The translations under genes and the position numbers were made by a program. From Prosthecochloris sp. (GTDB lineage: Bacteria > Bacteroidota > Chlorobiia > Chlorobiales > Chlorobiaceae), in assembly GCA_015482705.2 (NCBI GenBank), contig JADMLA020000020.1, forward strand, positions 1-54,221: 54,221 bases of DNA. The letters are read 5' to 3'. Below the pieces are notes generated by a model, which made no database searches, was not told where the DNA came from, and was given only the letters and a program-made list of their open reading frames with translations. Positions 1 through 7,700 of the stretch are shown piece by piece (positions within the stretch are counted from its first letter, which is position 1; each line of letters begins with the position of its first letter).

Positions 1-2
1 CT

Positions 3-521
3 TCATCTCAACCACTCCTCATCCAAAAGCCCAAAGAGAATAACGTCATCATACGTACCATCAAGTTTCCTGGCCTTTCGTTTTCGTCCCTCTTCCAAAA
101 AACCGAAATAACGGTAAAGCCTGACAGCCACGATATTCGAAGCGAAAACTTCGAGCTCGATACGTTCAAGTCCGTTTCTGAAGGCCAGCGGCAATGCTTC
201 GGCAAGGAGCTTTTTTCCTATACCCCGTCCTCGATACTCAGACAATAATCCCATGCCCAGACGTCCGCAGTGAGTAAGTCCTTCAAAGGAATACGGCGTT
301 ATATCACACCAGCCGACAACCGAATCCCTGTTTACAGCCACAAGGTGCGCGCCACCTGCATTCCTGACGAACCGAATGAACTCGAGGGTCTCTTCTACGG
401 AAAAACCTTTGGTATCTGCGAGAAACAGTCGTTCACGTGCGACGCTATCGACGCAGACAGAAACCTGCGAGGCATCGTTTTCATCAGTGAGACGGATTAC
501 AATGTCAGTCATTCCCGACAT
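3..521 (-). CDS. GNAT family N-acetyltransferase
   Basis: This 172-residue protein has the fold signature of a GNAT acyl-CoA-dependent N-acetyltransferase. The acetyl-CoA pyrophosphate-binding loop RGRGIGKKLL is at about residues 96-105, followed by the SNIVAVRLYRYFGF helix-strand typical of motif B near the C-terminus. Family knowledge predicts transfer of an acetyl group to an amine; the RimI/RimJ/PhnO-like region suggests a small molecule or protein N-terminus, but the substrate cannot be read from the sequence. A second Met three codons in could be the true start, and no good ribosome-binding site separates the two. It lies 30 bases after a methyltransferase gene on the same strand and is probably cotranscribed with it. 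Confidence 0.85.
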   Translation of the reverse strand: MSGMTDIVIRLTDENDASQVSVCVDSVARERLFLADTKGFSVEETLEFIRFVRNAGGAHLVAVNRDSVVGWCDITPYSFEGLTHCGRLGMGLLSEYRGRGIGKKLLAEALPLAFRNGLERIELEVFASNIVAVRLYRYFGFLEEGRKRKARKLDGTYDDVILFGLLDEEWLR

Positions 522-551
522 AACGTTGCGGTTTTCTCGAGCAGTAAGATT

Positions 552-1328
552 TCACTTTTCAGCCACCAGATTGATCCGCCTGAACGTCTCGAAACACGTT
601 CCATCACCCTGCAGGGTTTCTTCTACCATACGCCCCACGACATAATCACGGAACGAAGCCCGCTCTTCTTCCGCAAGATAAGGCAGGAAAGGTACGAGGC
701 TTGGCTGGTCAACCCATTTGATCATGATCTCCTTATCGGGAAAGTAACGGTCTGCATTCTCTCCCCATACATTCACCTTGAGTAATCCGCTGGATTCACA
801 AAGAGTGATGTACTCGTCAACCGAAGGCATGTACCACGGCCACTCGAAATCAGTGAAATATACCATGTAGCGTTCATGTGCAATCGCTTCCTGAACGACC
901 TTGAAGAAGTTTCGGCAGTTACCTTCACCTGCGAAGTTGAAGCGGATCCTGCCGCCGGGGCGAAGTGCACGGAACACGTTCTGCAACAGTTTTTCGTGAT
1001 CTTTTATCCAATGAAGTGCCGCATTTGAAAAAACAACGTCAAACTCCTCGCAGTAGTCAAGATAGTTGATATCCTTCAATAGGAACTGAAGGTTTTTCTT
1101 CGCTTTAGGAATTGCAGCATCGATCATTCCCTTCGACGCATCGATACCGATAACGTTTCCCCTTGGCAGAAGCCCGGCAATCTGTAAAGAGAGAACACCA
1201 TCGCCGCACCCCAGATCGAGAACACGCTCATCACCCTTTACATGAAGCTCCTCGATCAATCCAGCCACCCATTCCTTCTGATGAGAAGACGCTTGCTCAT
1301 ACTTCTTCCCGTCGAACTCATATACCAT
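552..1328 (-). CDS. SAM-dependent methyltransferase, trans-aconitate methyltransferase (Tam)-like
   Basis: The 258-residue protein is a class I SAM methyltransferase. Motif I VLDLGCGDG is at about residues 40-48, the acidic ribose-binding Asp follows in VIGIDAS, and the post-II region is FSNAALHWI. The HW pair after motif III, the length and the C-terminal helices match the Tam family, which esterifies trans-aconitate, but many Tam relatives have other substrates, so the exact reaction is not assigned. The start fits the usual MVYEFDGKKYEQAS opening of this family. The GNAT gene follows 30 bases downstream. Confidence 0.85.
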   Translation of the reverse strand: MVYEFDGKKYEQASSHQKEWVAGLIEELHVKGDERVLDLGCGDGVLSLQIAGLLPRGNVIGIDASKGMIDAAIPKAKKNLQFLLKDINYLDYCEEFDVVFSNAALHWIKDHEKLLQNVFRALRPGGRIRFNFAGEGNCRNFFKVVQEAIAHERYMVYFTDFEWPWYMPSVDEYITLCESSGLLKVNVWGENADRYFPDKEIMIKWVDQPSLVPFLPYLAEEERASFRDYVVGRMVEETLQGDGTCFETFRRINLVAEK

Positions 1329-1922
1329 TGCCGCACCCAGCCTATTGAACGATAATTACATGGTTAGATATATCATTAATAGTAATCATAATAACACCAC
1401 TATCCACGTTTTCCCTATCATCCATCCATCCTGTTTGCGCCTTGAGAAATTCATAGAGAATCCTTCGAAGAGGGAACATTGAAAAGCCTGTTGCAATTGG
1501 ATCGAGAGCAATAGAAAAGGCACTGTCATCCGTCCCCTGCAACTGCCCGGTTGTTCTTGACAAGGGGTGGATGACGGATGCGTCGTTTGTTCCGGCTTCA
1601 CCTGTTTTTTTCAGAAAATGGACAACGTGGATACCGACAGTGCTATGCTAGGGGGATCCGCCATCAACTCTTTCCCTCTTCGCAAACAGTCGCGACGAGA
1701 AGAATCAACCGGTGGAATGGCATCGACATTATCTCGATGTCTCCGTGACTCTTTCACAAAAACACGGTATACCCCTGTTGCGCACCGATGTCATGGACAC
1801 CGAATCCTGTACCGAGAAGCTTGTAATATGGGCTGGAACTGTCCTTGAAAGACCCTCCGTCACACTACGCTGAACGCATCCTCTGCATAAGGAGTGTCTT
1901 CATGGCCCAACCCGGGGAATAC
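1329..1922. other. Intergenic stretch with possible gene debris
   Basis: About 590 bases without a convincing gene. On the plus strand a frame open from 1652 to a TGA at 1871-1873 reads like protein for 73 codons, but a TAG directly precedes it and the first possible start is a GTG at 1712. A second plus-strand frame, from about 1567 to 1670, could join it by one frameshift. I recognise no family in either frame. The stretch could be a decayed gene or chance coding-like sequence. Confidence 0.35.
1652..1873 (+). pseudogene. Possible remnant of an unrecognised gene
   Basis: This frame has no stop for 73 codons and a protein-like composition, including segments such as VEWHRHYLDVSVTL and KLVIWAGTVLERP, but no ATG; a TAG lies immediately upstream at 1649-1651. 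The neighbouring frame upstream (ending MLGGSA near 1660) would have to be joined by a frameshift. No homologue is recognised, so this is a weak call based on open frame and composition only. A GTG at 1712 would give a 53-residue protein if the region is functional. Confidence 0.25.
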
Positions 1923-2648
1923 TTACAAGCACTGCTTTCTCGACATCCAGAAATCGTCACACCCCTCCTTGACGATTACAGCAATTTTCTGGCCGCGGCA
2001 GAGTTCGAGCACGGCAAGAAAGGTGACAACAAGCACGAGAGGCTCCTTGACTCCTTCGAGCACCGTTCTGAAAGAGATTTGTATTGTTTCCTGCAACTTC
2101 GTGAGAATCATCCCGCACTGCTCGTCGACGGTTACCGGAGCTTCATCGACATTCTGTACACGAACCCGCGGCATTTTCTCGAGCACCGATTTGTAAGTCA
2201 TAATCAAATGATAGAGCGTCGGCCGGTTAACCGGCTCATCGAGTTCATCGATAACTTCAGGCTCGAACAATTCATAATACCCCCGGGAAAACATGGTGCT
2301 CCTTGTCTCTTCGAGTGAGCGCATTTTTTCTGCGCCTTCCTTGATTCTTTTATATTCTATCAATCGTTCTACCAGTTCTGTTCTGGGATCGAACTCGGAA
2401 GCGTCACCTTCTTGCGGAATTTCATTTGGCAGAAGCATCCTGGCCTTTATACTCATCAAGAGCGAAGCCATGTAAATGAATTCAGCAGCCACTTCGAGAT
2501 TGAGACTCTGCATGGCATCGAGGTAATCGATAAAATCTTTGGTTATTTTAGAAATAGGAATATTATAAATATCAAGCTCGTCCCGCTTGATAAAGAAAAG
2601 CAGCAGGTCAAGCGGTCCCTCAAATTCTTCAAGGCTTATTCGAAACAT
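1923..2648 (-). CDS. scpA: Segregation and condensation protein A
   Basis: ScpA is the kleisin subunit of the Smc-ScpA-ScpB condensin complex, which organises and segregates the bacterial chromosome. The 241-residue protein opens with the hallmark FEGPLDLLLFFIKRDELDIYN region, followed by ISKITKDFIDYL and the AAEFIYMASLLMSIKARMLLP helix, and ends in a winged-helix-like segment with FLAVLELCR. Length is normal for the family. No scpB or smc gene is adjacent here. The start codon lies 72 bases from the divergent TPR-protein gene, so the promoters share a short intergenic space. Confidence 0.95.
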   Translation of the reverse strand: MFRISLEEFEGPLDLLLFFIKRDELDIYNIPISKITKDFIDYLDAMQSLNLEVAAEFIYMASLLMSIKARMLLPNEIPQEGDASEFDPRTELVERLIEYKRIKEGAEKMRSLEETRSTMFSRGYYELFEPEVIDELDEPVNRPTLYHLIMTYKSVLEKMPRVRVQNVDEAPVTVDEQCGMILTKLQETIQISFRTVLEGVKEPLVLVVTFLAVLELCRGQKIAVIVKEGCDDFWMSRKQCL

Positions 2649-2720
2649 GCAGGCTTATGCTTTGGACAGGTTTGGTGTAGAAATAAAATAGGAAATACCG
2701 TCGAAATAGTTTTAGCTCCT

Positions 2721-3272
2721 ATGTATATGATGCGTAGTCTTACTCCATATATTCTAGCCACGCTTTTAAGCGGCTTTATTGCATGGACACCGCTCCTTGC
2801 CGACTCTCCGAAACAGTCTTTCGACAAGGGATACCGGCAACATCTCAAAGGAAACCATGCTGATGCCGTAAAATATTATACAAAAGCGATAAAGCGTAAA
2901 CCCTCATACGCCCAGGCCTACCTCATGCGAGCCGCTGCCCATCATTCCATGAAAGAATACGAATCGGCGATGAAGGACTATACCAGGGTCGTCGAATCGG
3001 GCGATAACTATTTCAAGGCTGTCGGTCACTTCAACCGTGGCGTGGTCCAGTACGATATCGGAAATTTCAATGCCGCCATTACGGATTTCACCTGGGCGCT
3101 ATCCTATGATCACAAGATGGCTGCAGCCTACCTGCACCGCGGCATTGCCAAGAGACGAACCGGCGACACAAAAGGACAGGTTCAGGACTTTGTCTACGCT
3201 GCCCGTTCTGGAGATTCCGAAGTAAGAGGGTGGCTCGAAAAGCATGCTCCTCATGTTCTCGGAAGAAAATAA
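2721..3272 (+). CDS. Exported tetratricopeptide-repeat protein
   Basis: From the ATG at 2721 the protein is 183 residues; ATGs at 2727 and 2730 are equally possible starts. The upstream open frame from 2412 overlaps scpA antisense and is not needed. A signal peptide (MRSLTPYILATLLSGF..., cleavage near PLLADS) is followed by three consecutive TPR units, seen as YYTKAIKRKPSYAQAY, DYTRVVESG and DFTWALSYDHKMAAAY. TPRs form protein-protein docking helices, so this is probably a periplasmic scaffold, but no partner is evident. It converges on the protease gene, with an inverted-repeat element between them. Confidence 0.8.
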   Translation: MYMMRSLTPYILATLLSGFIAWTPLLADSPKQSFDKGYRQHLKGNHADAVKYYTKAIKRKPSYAQAYLMRAAAHHSMKEYESAMKDYTRVVESGDNYFKAVGHFNRGVVQYDIGNFNAAITDFTWALSYDHKMAAAYLHRGIAKRRTGDTKGQVQDFVYAARSGDSEVRGWLEKHAPHVLGRK

Positions 3273-3283
3273 ACCCTGTTATT

Positions 3284-3404
3284 GTTGAATTGTTGATCTG
3301 TTTAACTGTTGAGTTGTTGCAACAGTTAAAAAACTGTCTTTTCGTCTTTATTAAATAACAACTCAACAATCCCGACTTGTCGGGCAAAACAAATCAACAA
3401 CTCT
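3284..3404. repeat. Inverted-repeat element between convergent genes (copy 1)
   Basis: The gap between the TPR gene and the protease gene is almost filled by nested inverted repeats. The arm tgttgagttgtt at 3307-3318 matches aacaactcaaca at 3357-3368 exactly. The outer arm at 3284-3303 (gttgaattgttgatctgttt) pairs imperfectly with 3388-3404. A small hairpin cccga-cttg-tcggg lies at 3371-3384. The outer arm occurs again, as an exact 20-base reverse complement, at 27275-27294. The position suggests a bidirectional terminator or a REP/MITE-like dispersed element. Confidence 0.7.
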
Positions 3405-3405
3405 T

Positions 3406-4329
3406 TTACAGTCCGAACTGCTTTGTATCGACCATCTCCATGCTCAAAATCGACCAGAAATCAACGGCCAGTCCTTGTAAGACATACTCGTAAGGCAACC
3501 AGCCATACCCCTTATCACCCCAGCTCGTTCCCCAGGAGTTCCTTATGAGCAGCGCACCTTTTGTTTTCTTGTTGCAACGAGGATTCTTTATTTCTTTTTT
3601 ATCATCGAAGCCAACGGCCACGATTGCATGCCCCCATTCCGCCTTTTCATTAACACAGGGAAAGGGGATACACCCATCTTCATCAGTTTCATCAAACGAT
3701 GGAAACCCATAGAATCCAAACATCGAGGGAATACCCGCAGCCAAATACTTTTTTATGCTTTCGAGTACATCCTTAAAATCGATATTTGAACCGAGAGGAT
3801 CGTGACAAAAATATTTCAGCGCCTCAAAATTATCTGCGACAGCATAGACAAACCCGGTAGGCTCCTTGTCAAAGTCCGGATCGATATCGGTATACTCCCA
3901 GTAGCTTTCATGGGGAACACCGCACAGGACAAGAGCTCCCATGGTATTTCTCAACCATGCACCTGTATCACCGTCAGCTTTCATCAGGTTTCGGGTTGTT
4001 TTATACACAAAGAGCCTTGAACCGTCAATATGATCGTCAAAAGCTCTGCGCTGCAGGTATTCGATCACTCCCATAGCTGCATGTGCCGTACATGACCCAA
4101 TGCTGCCCTGATTTTCGACTTTCGAGCACCACTCCCTCAGATCAATCACATCAGGGACGGCTGTTTTCATCGCCTTGGCACTCTGTTTCAGTTTCAGCTT
4201 TTTTGACATTTCGGCAATTTCAGGAGTTTCTACCGTATAATCCCTCAAATCAGGCATGGGGGGAAGCCATCCTGTCCCCAATGTTACCGGGGAACCACCG
4301 ATATGCAGATTCACCTGTTTGGATACCAC
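3406..4329 (-). CDS. Papain-family (C1) cysteine protease
   Basis: The protein has the catalytic landmarks of peptidase family C1. The active-site Cys lies in NQGSIGSCTAHAA (oxyanion Gln followed by Ser-Cys), the His in EWGHAIVAVGFDD, and the Asn in LLIRNSWGTSWGDKGYGWLP. I start at GTG 4329-4327 because an AAAGGAGG ribosome-binding site sits five bases upstream; this gives 307 residues. A longer frame to 4452 runs through that site and has no such signal. No signal peptide follows the GTG, so the enzyme may act in the cytoplasm or leave by another route. A short N-terminal segment (about residues 15-55) may act as a propeptide. Such proteases are sporadic in bacteria and the substrate is unknown. 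Confidence 0.85.
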   Translation of the reverse strand: MVSKQVNLHIGGSPVTLGTGWLPPMPDLRDYTVETPEIAEMSKKLKLKQSAKAMKTAVPDVIDLREWCSKVENQGSIGSCTAHAAMGVIEYLQRRAFDDHIDGSRLFVYKTTRNLMKADGDTGAWLRNTMGALVLCGVPHESYWEYTDIDPDFDKEPTGFVYAVADNFEALKYFCHDPLGSNIDFKDVLESIKKYLAAGIPSMFGFYGFPSFDETDEDGCIPFPCVNEKAEWGHAIVAVGFDDKKEIKNPRCNKKTKGALLIRNSWGTSWGDKGYGWLPYEYVLQGLAVDFWSILSMEMVDTKQFGL

Positions 4330-4334
4330 AACAA

Positions 4335-4342
4335 CCTCCTTT
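4335..4342 (-). promoter_or_regulatory. Ribosome-binding site for the C1 protease (decides a GTG start)
   Basis: The minus strand reads AAAGGAGG here, five bases before GTG at 4329. It excludes the longer ATG-initiated frame that begins at 4452. Confidence 0.75.
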
Positions 4343-4655
4343 ATTTCGAATGTTGATGAACTAATCCCGCACAAAAAGCCGCGGTGTCGAAAACAGCTTC
4401 TTTGAAAGCAGGGGACAGCAAGCGTATTGTAAATAATACGAAAAATTTTCAACCGGCTGAACCATCATGCAGCTGTTACAAAGAAAAGAGGTTACCTCAA
4501 AAACGTCTCATCGATGATAACGACATGAGAAAAAAGAATGGCAGAAAAAGAGGCGGCTTACACGAGGCGGCCACTACCGGAGACGTATGCATGGAGACCG
4601 ATCGTCATGAAGCAGTCCTTTTGAGACTGCCTCTTGACAATTTACTGTGGAAACT

Positions 4656-4997
4656 CTATATGGCTGTTCCACCGCGTTCTCCGGTCCTTATCCGTACGCA
4701 CTCTTCGAGAGGGCTGACGAATATTTTTCCGTCACCTACCTTTCCACTTCCATGCCTGGCCGACTCTACGATAGTATCGATCGTTGCATCGACAAACGCT
4801 TCATTGACGGCAATTTCGATACGAATCTTGGGAATCAGATTGGGAACAATTTTCCTGCCACGATAAATATCGATATCCTCCTGTCGTCCGTGACCGGAAA
4901 TTCTGCTGACTGATATTCTCGTAATATCCGCCTGTATCAGGGCCTCCCGAACAGAATCCAGCTTGTCTTCCTGAATTATGGCTGTTATCAGCTTCAT
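4656..4997 (-). CDS. glnK: P-II nitrogen regulatory protein, GlnK type
   Basis: P-II proteins are trimeric sensors of 2-oxoglutarate, ATP and ADP that bind and regulate targets such as the Amt channel. This 113-residue protein has the MKLITAII opening, the T-loop (residues 36-54), the B-loop region (ESARHGSGKVGDGKIFVSP, residues 78-96) and the C-terminal VRIRTGERG. The T-loop reads YRGRKIVPN; the position of the uridylylated Tyr51 of E. coli GlnB is Ile50 here, so uridylylation at the classical site is not possible. The gene starts 12 bases after amt, the classic amt-glnK pairing, which supports a role in controlling ammonium uptake. Confidence 0.93.
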   Translation of the reverse strand: MKLITAIIQEDKLDSVREALIQADITRISVSRISGHGRQEDIDIYRGRKIVPNLIPKIRIEIAVNEAFVDATIDTIVESARHGSGKVGDGKIFVSPLEECVRIRTGERGGTAI

Positions 4998-5009
4998 AGT
5001 GATTGAGAC

Positions 5010-6338
5010 TTAGTTAAGATTGATAAGACCATAACCGTGCTCCCCATGAAGACTCTGATCGAGACCAGTCATTTCGCCGGTCTCATTCAAACGGAATCCA
5101 ACGGTTTTTTCTATTGCAAACACCAGTATAATCGTTACGACTGCGGCGTACACGATGGTTATGCCAACGGCAGCTGCCTGGACTCCCAGTTGATCCCAGA
5201 TACTCCAAGCACCACCTGCAGCGATTGCGGCTTCGGTCATCCAGCTGTCTCGAATAAAAAAGGTCAAAGTAAGCGCTCCGACAATTCCACCGATACCATG
5301 AATACCGAAAGCATCGAGACTGTCGTCATAACCAGCTCGGTTTTTCACCTGAATGGCAAGGAAACAGAAAAGCGAGGCTGCCGCACCGATCACTATTGCT
5401 CCACCAGGCTGCACGACGCCGGCTGCAGGAGTTATGGCAACCAGACCGGCGAGAATCCCGGAAACCAAACCAAGGCTAGTCGCTTTTTTGTAGAGAACGG
5501 CTTCGATAATGATCCAGGCAAACGCTCCGGCTGCCGCTGCGACCTGGGTTACGGTAAGCGCTCTGCCTGTATCGAGATCGCTAGCAACAGCACTGCCGGC
5601 ATTGAACCCGAACCACCCGACCCAAAGGAGACCAGCTCCAATCAGAGTCATAACAAGATTGTTGGGATGCATGACGTTTTTCGGATATCCCCGCCTTGCC
5701 CCCAAAAACAAAGCGGCAACAAGAGCACTGACTCCCGAAGAGATATGGACGACAGTACCTCCAGCAAAATCAATCGCCCCTGCTGGCCCCATATTGAAAA
5801 GGAAACCGTCTTCAGCCCAAACCCAATGACAGATTGGACTATAGACCATGATACTCCACAATGCGATAAAAAGTACATAACCTCTGAAACTTACCCTTTC
5901 TGCAAAAGCACCGGCAATCAGAGCAGGCGCGATAATTGCAAATTTTCCCTGAAACATCGCAAAAACGTATTCAGGAATTCCCGAATCGAGGATAGACTCG
6001 TCGATACCTCTCAAGAGAACATAATCAGGGTTCCACCCCACAAGCCCACCCAGGACACCCTGACCGAAACTGAGAGCATAACCTATCGTCGGCCATAGTA
6101 CACCGATAATCACCATAGCGGCAAAACTATGCATCATGGTACCCAAGACGTTTTTTGTTCTCACCAACCCGCCGTAAAACATCGCAAGCCCCGGAACCAT
6201 CAACAACACAAGCGTCGTTGCCGTAAGCATCCATGCCGTTGTCCCCGAGTCAGTAACTTCTCCCGATGCCCAAACCGTATCGGCAGAAGAAATAACCAGA
6301 AGCAGCAGAAATCCTGCCGCCGTCAGCTTTTTAACCAT
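5010..6338 (-). CDS. amt: Ammonium transporter Amt
   Basis: The 442-residue protein is an Amt/Mep/Rh ammonium channel of the inner membrane. It begins with a cleavable signal peptide (MVKKLTAAGFLLLLVISS..., cleavage near VWASG) and then has about 11 membrane segments. Family motifs include GLAMFYGGLVR in the first helices, CHWVWAEDGFL with the first pore His, and DAFGIHGIGGIVGAL with the second pore His. The C-terminal cytoplasmic tail (ETGEMTGLDQSLHGEHGYG) is the P-II-sensitive switch region. It lies directly upstream of glnK and is divergent from the RRM gene. Expression is probably nitrogen controlled, but I could not identify a clear sigma-54 site upstream. Confidence 0.96.
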   Translation of the reverse strand: MVKKLTAAGFLLLLVISSADTVWASGEVTDSGTTAWMLTATTLVLLMVPGLAMFYGGLVRTKNVLGTMMHSFAAMVIIGVLWPTIGYALSFGQGVLGGLVGWNPDYVLLRGIDESILDSGIPEYVFAMFQGKFAIIAPALIAGAFAERVSFRGYVLFIALWSIMVYSPICHWVWAEDGFLFNMGPAGAIDFAGGTVVHISSGVSALVAALFLGARRGYPKNVMHPNNLVMTLIGAGLLWVGWFGFNAGSAVASDLDTGRALTVTQVAAAAGAFAWIIIEAVLYKKATSLGLVSGILAGLVAITPAAGVVQPGGAIVIGAAASLFCFLAIQVKNRAGYDDSLDAFGIHGIGGIVGALTLTFFIRDSWMTEAAIAAGGAWSIWDQLGVQAAAVGITIVYAAVVTIILVFAIEKTVGFRLNETGEMTGLDQSLHGEHGYGLINLN

Positions 6339-6700
6339 AACTGAAATATTTAGAAAAAATAAATTGCCTTATTTTTTAAACCCGAAGCGATAAATTTAAA
6401 AAAATATTAAAGCAAGGCAAATACAAAACAAAAATTAGTTACCACTATGTCGATAAAAACACAAAAACGTAACCATCATACATCCGATCATGAAAAAAAT
6501 CACAACCGAACCGGTCACCAAAAAGACGCAACGCTGTTTTTTACAAAAGCGAAACTTTTTCTTTTTGAAATCCGCAAATCTGAAGAGTAAATTAAGGTAT
6601 CAGCCAATGGTTGGCTGATCGCTGCCGGATAACTTGTGCTTTGGCTATTCGAGAGTGGCTCTCATTCTATCAAAGCACGTGTTACTTCGATATCAAAAAA
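6339..6700. other. Divergent amt / RRM-gene intergenic region
   Basis: About 360 bases between two divergent start codons. The amt-proximal half is AT-rich with long A and T runs. The half next to the RRM gene holds two strong hairpins, annotated separately. No recognised operator was found, and no sigma-54-type GG/GC pair is obvious on the amt side. Confidence 0.6.
6599..6678 (+). promoter_or_regulatory. Structured 5' leader of the RRM gene, two TGG-loop hairpins
   Basis: Hairpin 1 is a perfect 9-base stem, atcagccaa (6599-6607) and ttggctgat (6611-6619), with loop tgg. Hairpin 2 pairs gtgctttg (6636-6643) with caaagcac (6671-6678), has an internal loop, and is topped by gagag-tgg-ctctc (6651-6663). 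Both loops are tgg. The ATG at 6701 has no purine-rich ribosome-binding site. Position and shape suggest post-transcriptional control, possibly autoregulation by the encoded RNA-binding protein or temperature control; this is inference. Confidence 0.55.
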
Positions 6701-6973
6701 ATGAATATTTACATTGGCAATCTGCCTTACAGCATAACTGAAGATGAGCTTCGTGATAAGTTCACTGAATTCGGTCAAGTAGACAGAGCGAATATTATCA
6801 AAGACAAGTTTTCAGGCCGCTCGAAGGGCTTTGGATTCGTTGAAATGCCAAACGATGGAGAGGCACAAAGTGCTATCGATTCACTCAATGATACTGACTT
6901 TAACGGCCGTTCGATCAAGGTGAACCAAGCAAGACCTCGTGAAGAACGCCCCCCTCGCAGGGATAATTACTGA
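6701..6973 (+). CDS. Small RRM-domain RNA-binding protein
   Basis: From the ATG at 6701 the protein is 90 residues: one RNA recognition motif with a short basic tail. RNP2 is IYIGNLPY at residues 3-10 and RNP1 is KGFGFVEM at about 46-53. The tail is ARPREERPPRRDNY. This resembles the cold-inducible Rbp proteins of cyanobacteria and glycine-rich RNA-binding proteins, which bind single-stranded RNA. An upstream frame from 6611 runs through the leader hairpins and is not a plausible start. The long hairpin leader hints at control at the RNA level. Confidence 0.93.
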   Translation: MNIYIGNLPYSITEDELRDKFTEFGQVDRANIIKDKFSGRSKGFGFVEMPNDGEAQSAIDSLNDTDFNGRSIKVNQARPREERPPRRDNY

Positions 6974-7005
6974 TCTCGATTATCAAGCCACAATACTGGT
7001 ATAGT

Positions 7006-7024
7006 TGCCGGTGAAGCGCCGGCA
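7006..7024 (+). terminator. Hairpin downstream of the RRM gene, possible terminator
   Basis: A perfect 6-base stem, tgccgg (7006-7011) and ccggca (7019-7024), with a 7-base loop lies 33 bases after the RRM stop codon. A T-rich run follows only some 20 bases later, so it is not a textbook intrinsic terminator. Confidence 0.35.
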
Positions 7025-7094
7025 GCTTATATACGGCGAGCTTTTTCCCTCGGTCAAATAGCCTGCAAATGGTCTATGCCTCTAAATCTTGTTT

Positions 7095-7625
7095 TTACTC
7101 CGAGGCGACGATGATGGTAGGTTTTTGCATGACCAGATTATTTGGGTAAGAAATAATCTGTCCATTTGAATTCCTGATTTTGAGGTAAAACATCTTTATA
7201 TCCTCAATACGACCTTCGGTACCATTTTCGCCCTCGACGATTCTGATCGTATCTCCGATCTTGTAAGGGGCTGTGAAAAATATGATAAATGATGCCGTTA
7301 TGTTACTGAGGATAGACCAGTTCGCAAACAGCCCGACACCAACAACTGCAAATAGCGATGATAAAATCACAAGAGCCGCCTGCAGATCGATTCCCCATAT
7401 TAGTACGATAGAGGTCAGTAATGTTGTTACATAAAAAACTTTGAAAAACTTTTTGATGTACAGCAGCCGCTGATCGGGAAATCGCAGCTCTTGACCATAA
7501 CGTTTAAGGCTCTTCGCCGTTGCAATCTGTAAAACCGCATAAATGATGAAGGCAATGACGGTAGCGACGATATTGATAGATATCTCGGTATCAAATATAG
7601 TTTTCATAGCAGCATAAAAAAGCAA
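7095..7625 (-). CDS. Small MscS-family mechanosensitive channel protein
   Basis: This 176-residue protein (or 170 if the ATG at 7607 is used) carries the MscS core. Two N-terminal membrane helices are followed by the pore helix region VVGVGLFANWSILSNITASFIIFF, and then the beta domain GDTIRIVEGENGTEGRIEDIKMFYLKIRNSNGQIISYPNN. It stops soon after, lacking the C-terminal alpha/beta cage domain of E. coli MscS. Family members gate under membrane tension and release solutes in hypo-osmotic shock. The short form could assemble as a minimal channel or act on ion fluxes. Confidence 0.88.
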   Translation of the reverse strand: MLFYAAMKTIFDTEISINIVATVIAFIIYAVLQIATAKSLKRYGQELRFPDQRLLYIKKFFKVFYVTTLLTSIVLIWGIDLQAALVILSSLFAVVGVGLFANWSILSNITASFIIFFTAPYKIGDTIRIVEGENGTEGRIEDIKMFYLKIRNSNGQIISYPNNLVMQKPTIIVASE

Positions 7626-7700
7626 CTGAGAACACCTTCATCAACAGGCCCTCAGTTGCTGCAAGTTTCGTAATCAAGGCATGGGAAATCTTCCTGCCTT

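Noticed and set aside
270..785. 171-codon plus-strand frame
   Set aside because: It is antisense to the GNAT and methyltransferase genes, which have clear family motifs; it has none.
1845..2318. 157-codon plus-strand frame across the scpA 3' end
   Set aside because: It overlaps ScpA antisense and has no recognisable domain.
4384..4866. 160-codon plus-strand frame
   Set aside because: It overlaps the P-II gene antisense and its composition shows no protein family.
5037..6098. 353-codon plus-strand frame
   Set aside because: It lies entirely within amt on the opposite strand; open only because of amt codon usage.
6339..6420. Sigma-54 promoter for amt
   Set aside because: I could not find the GG and GC elements with proper spacing on the minus strand.
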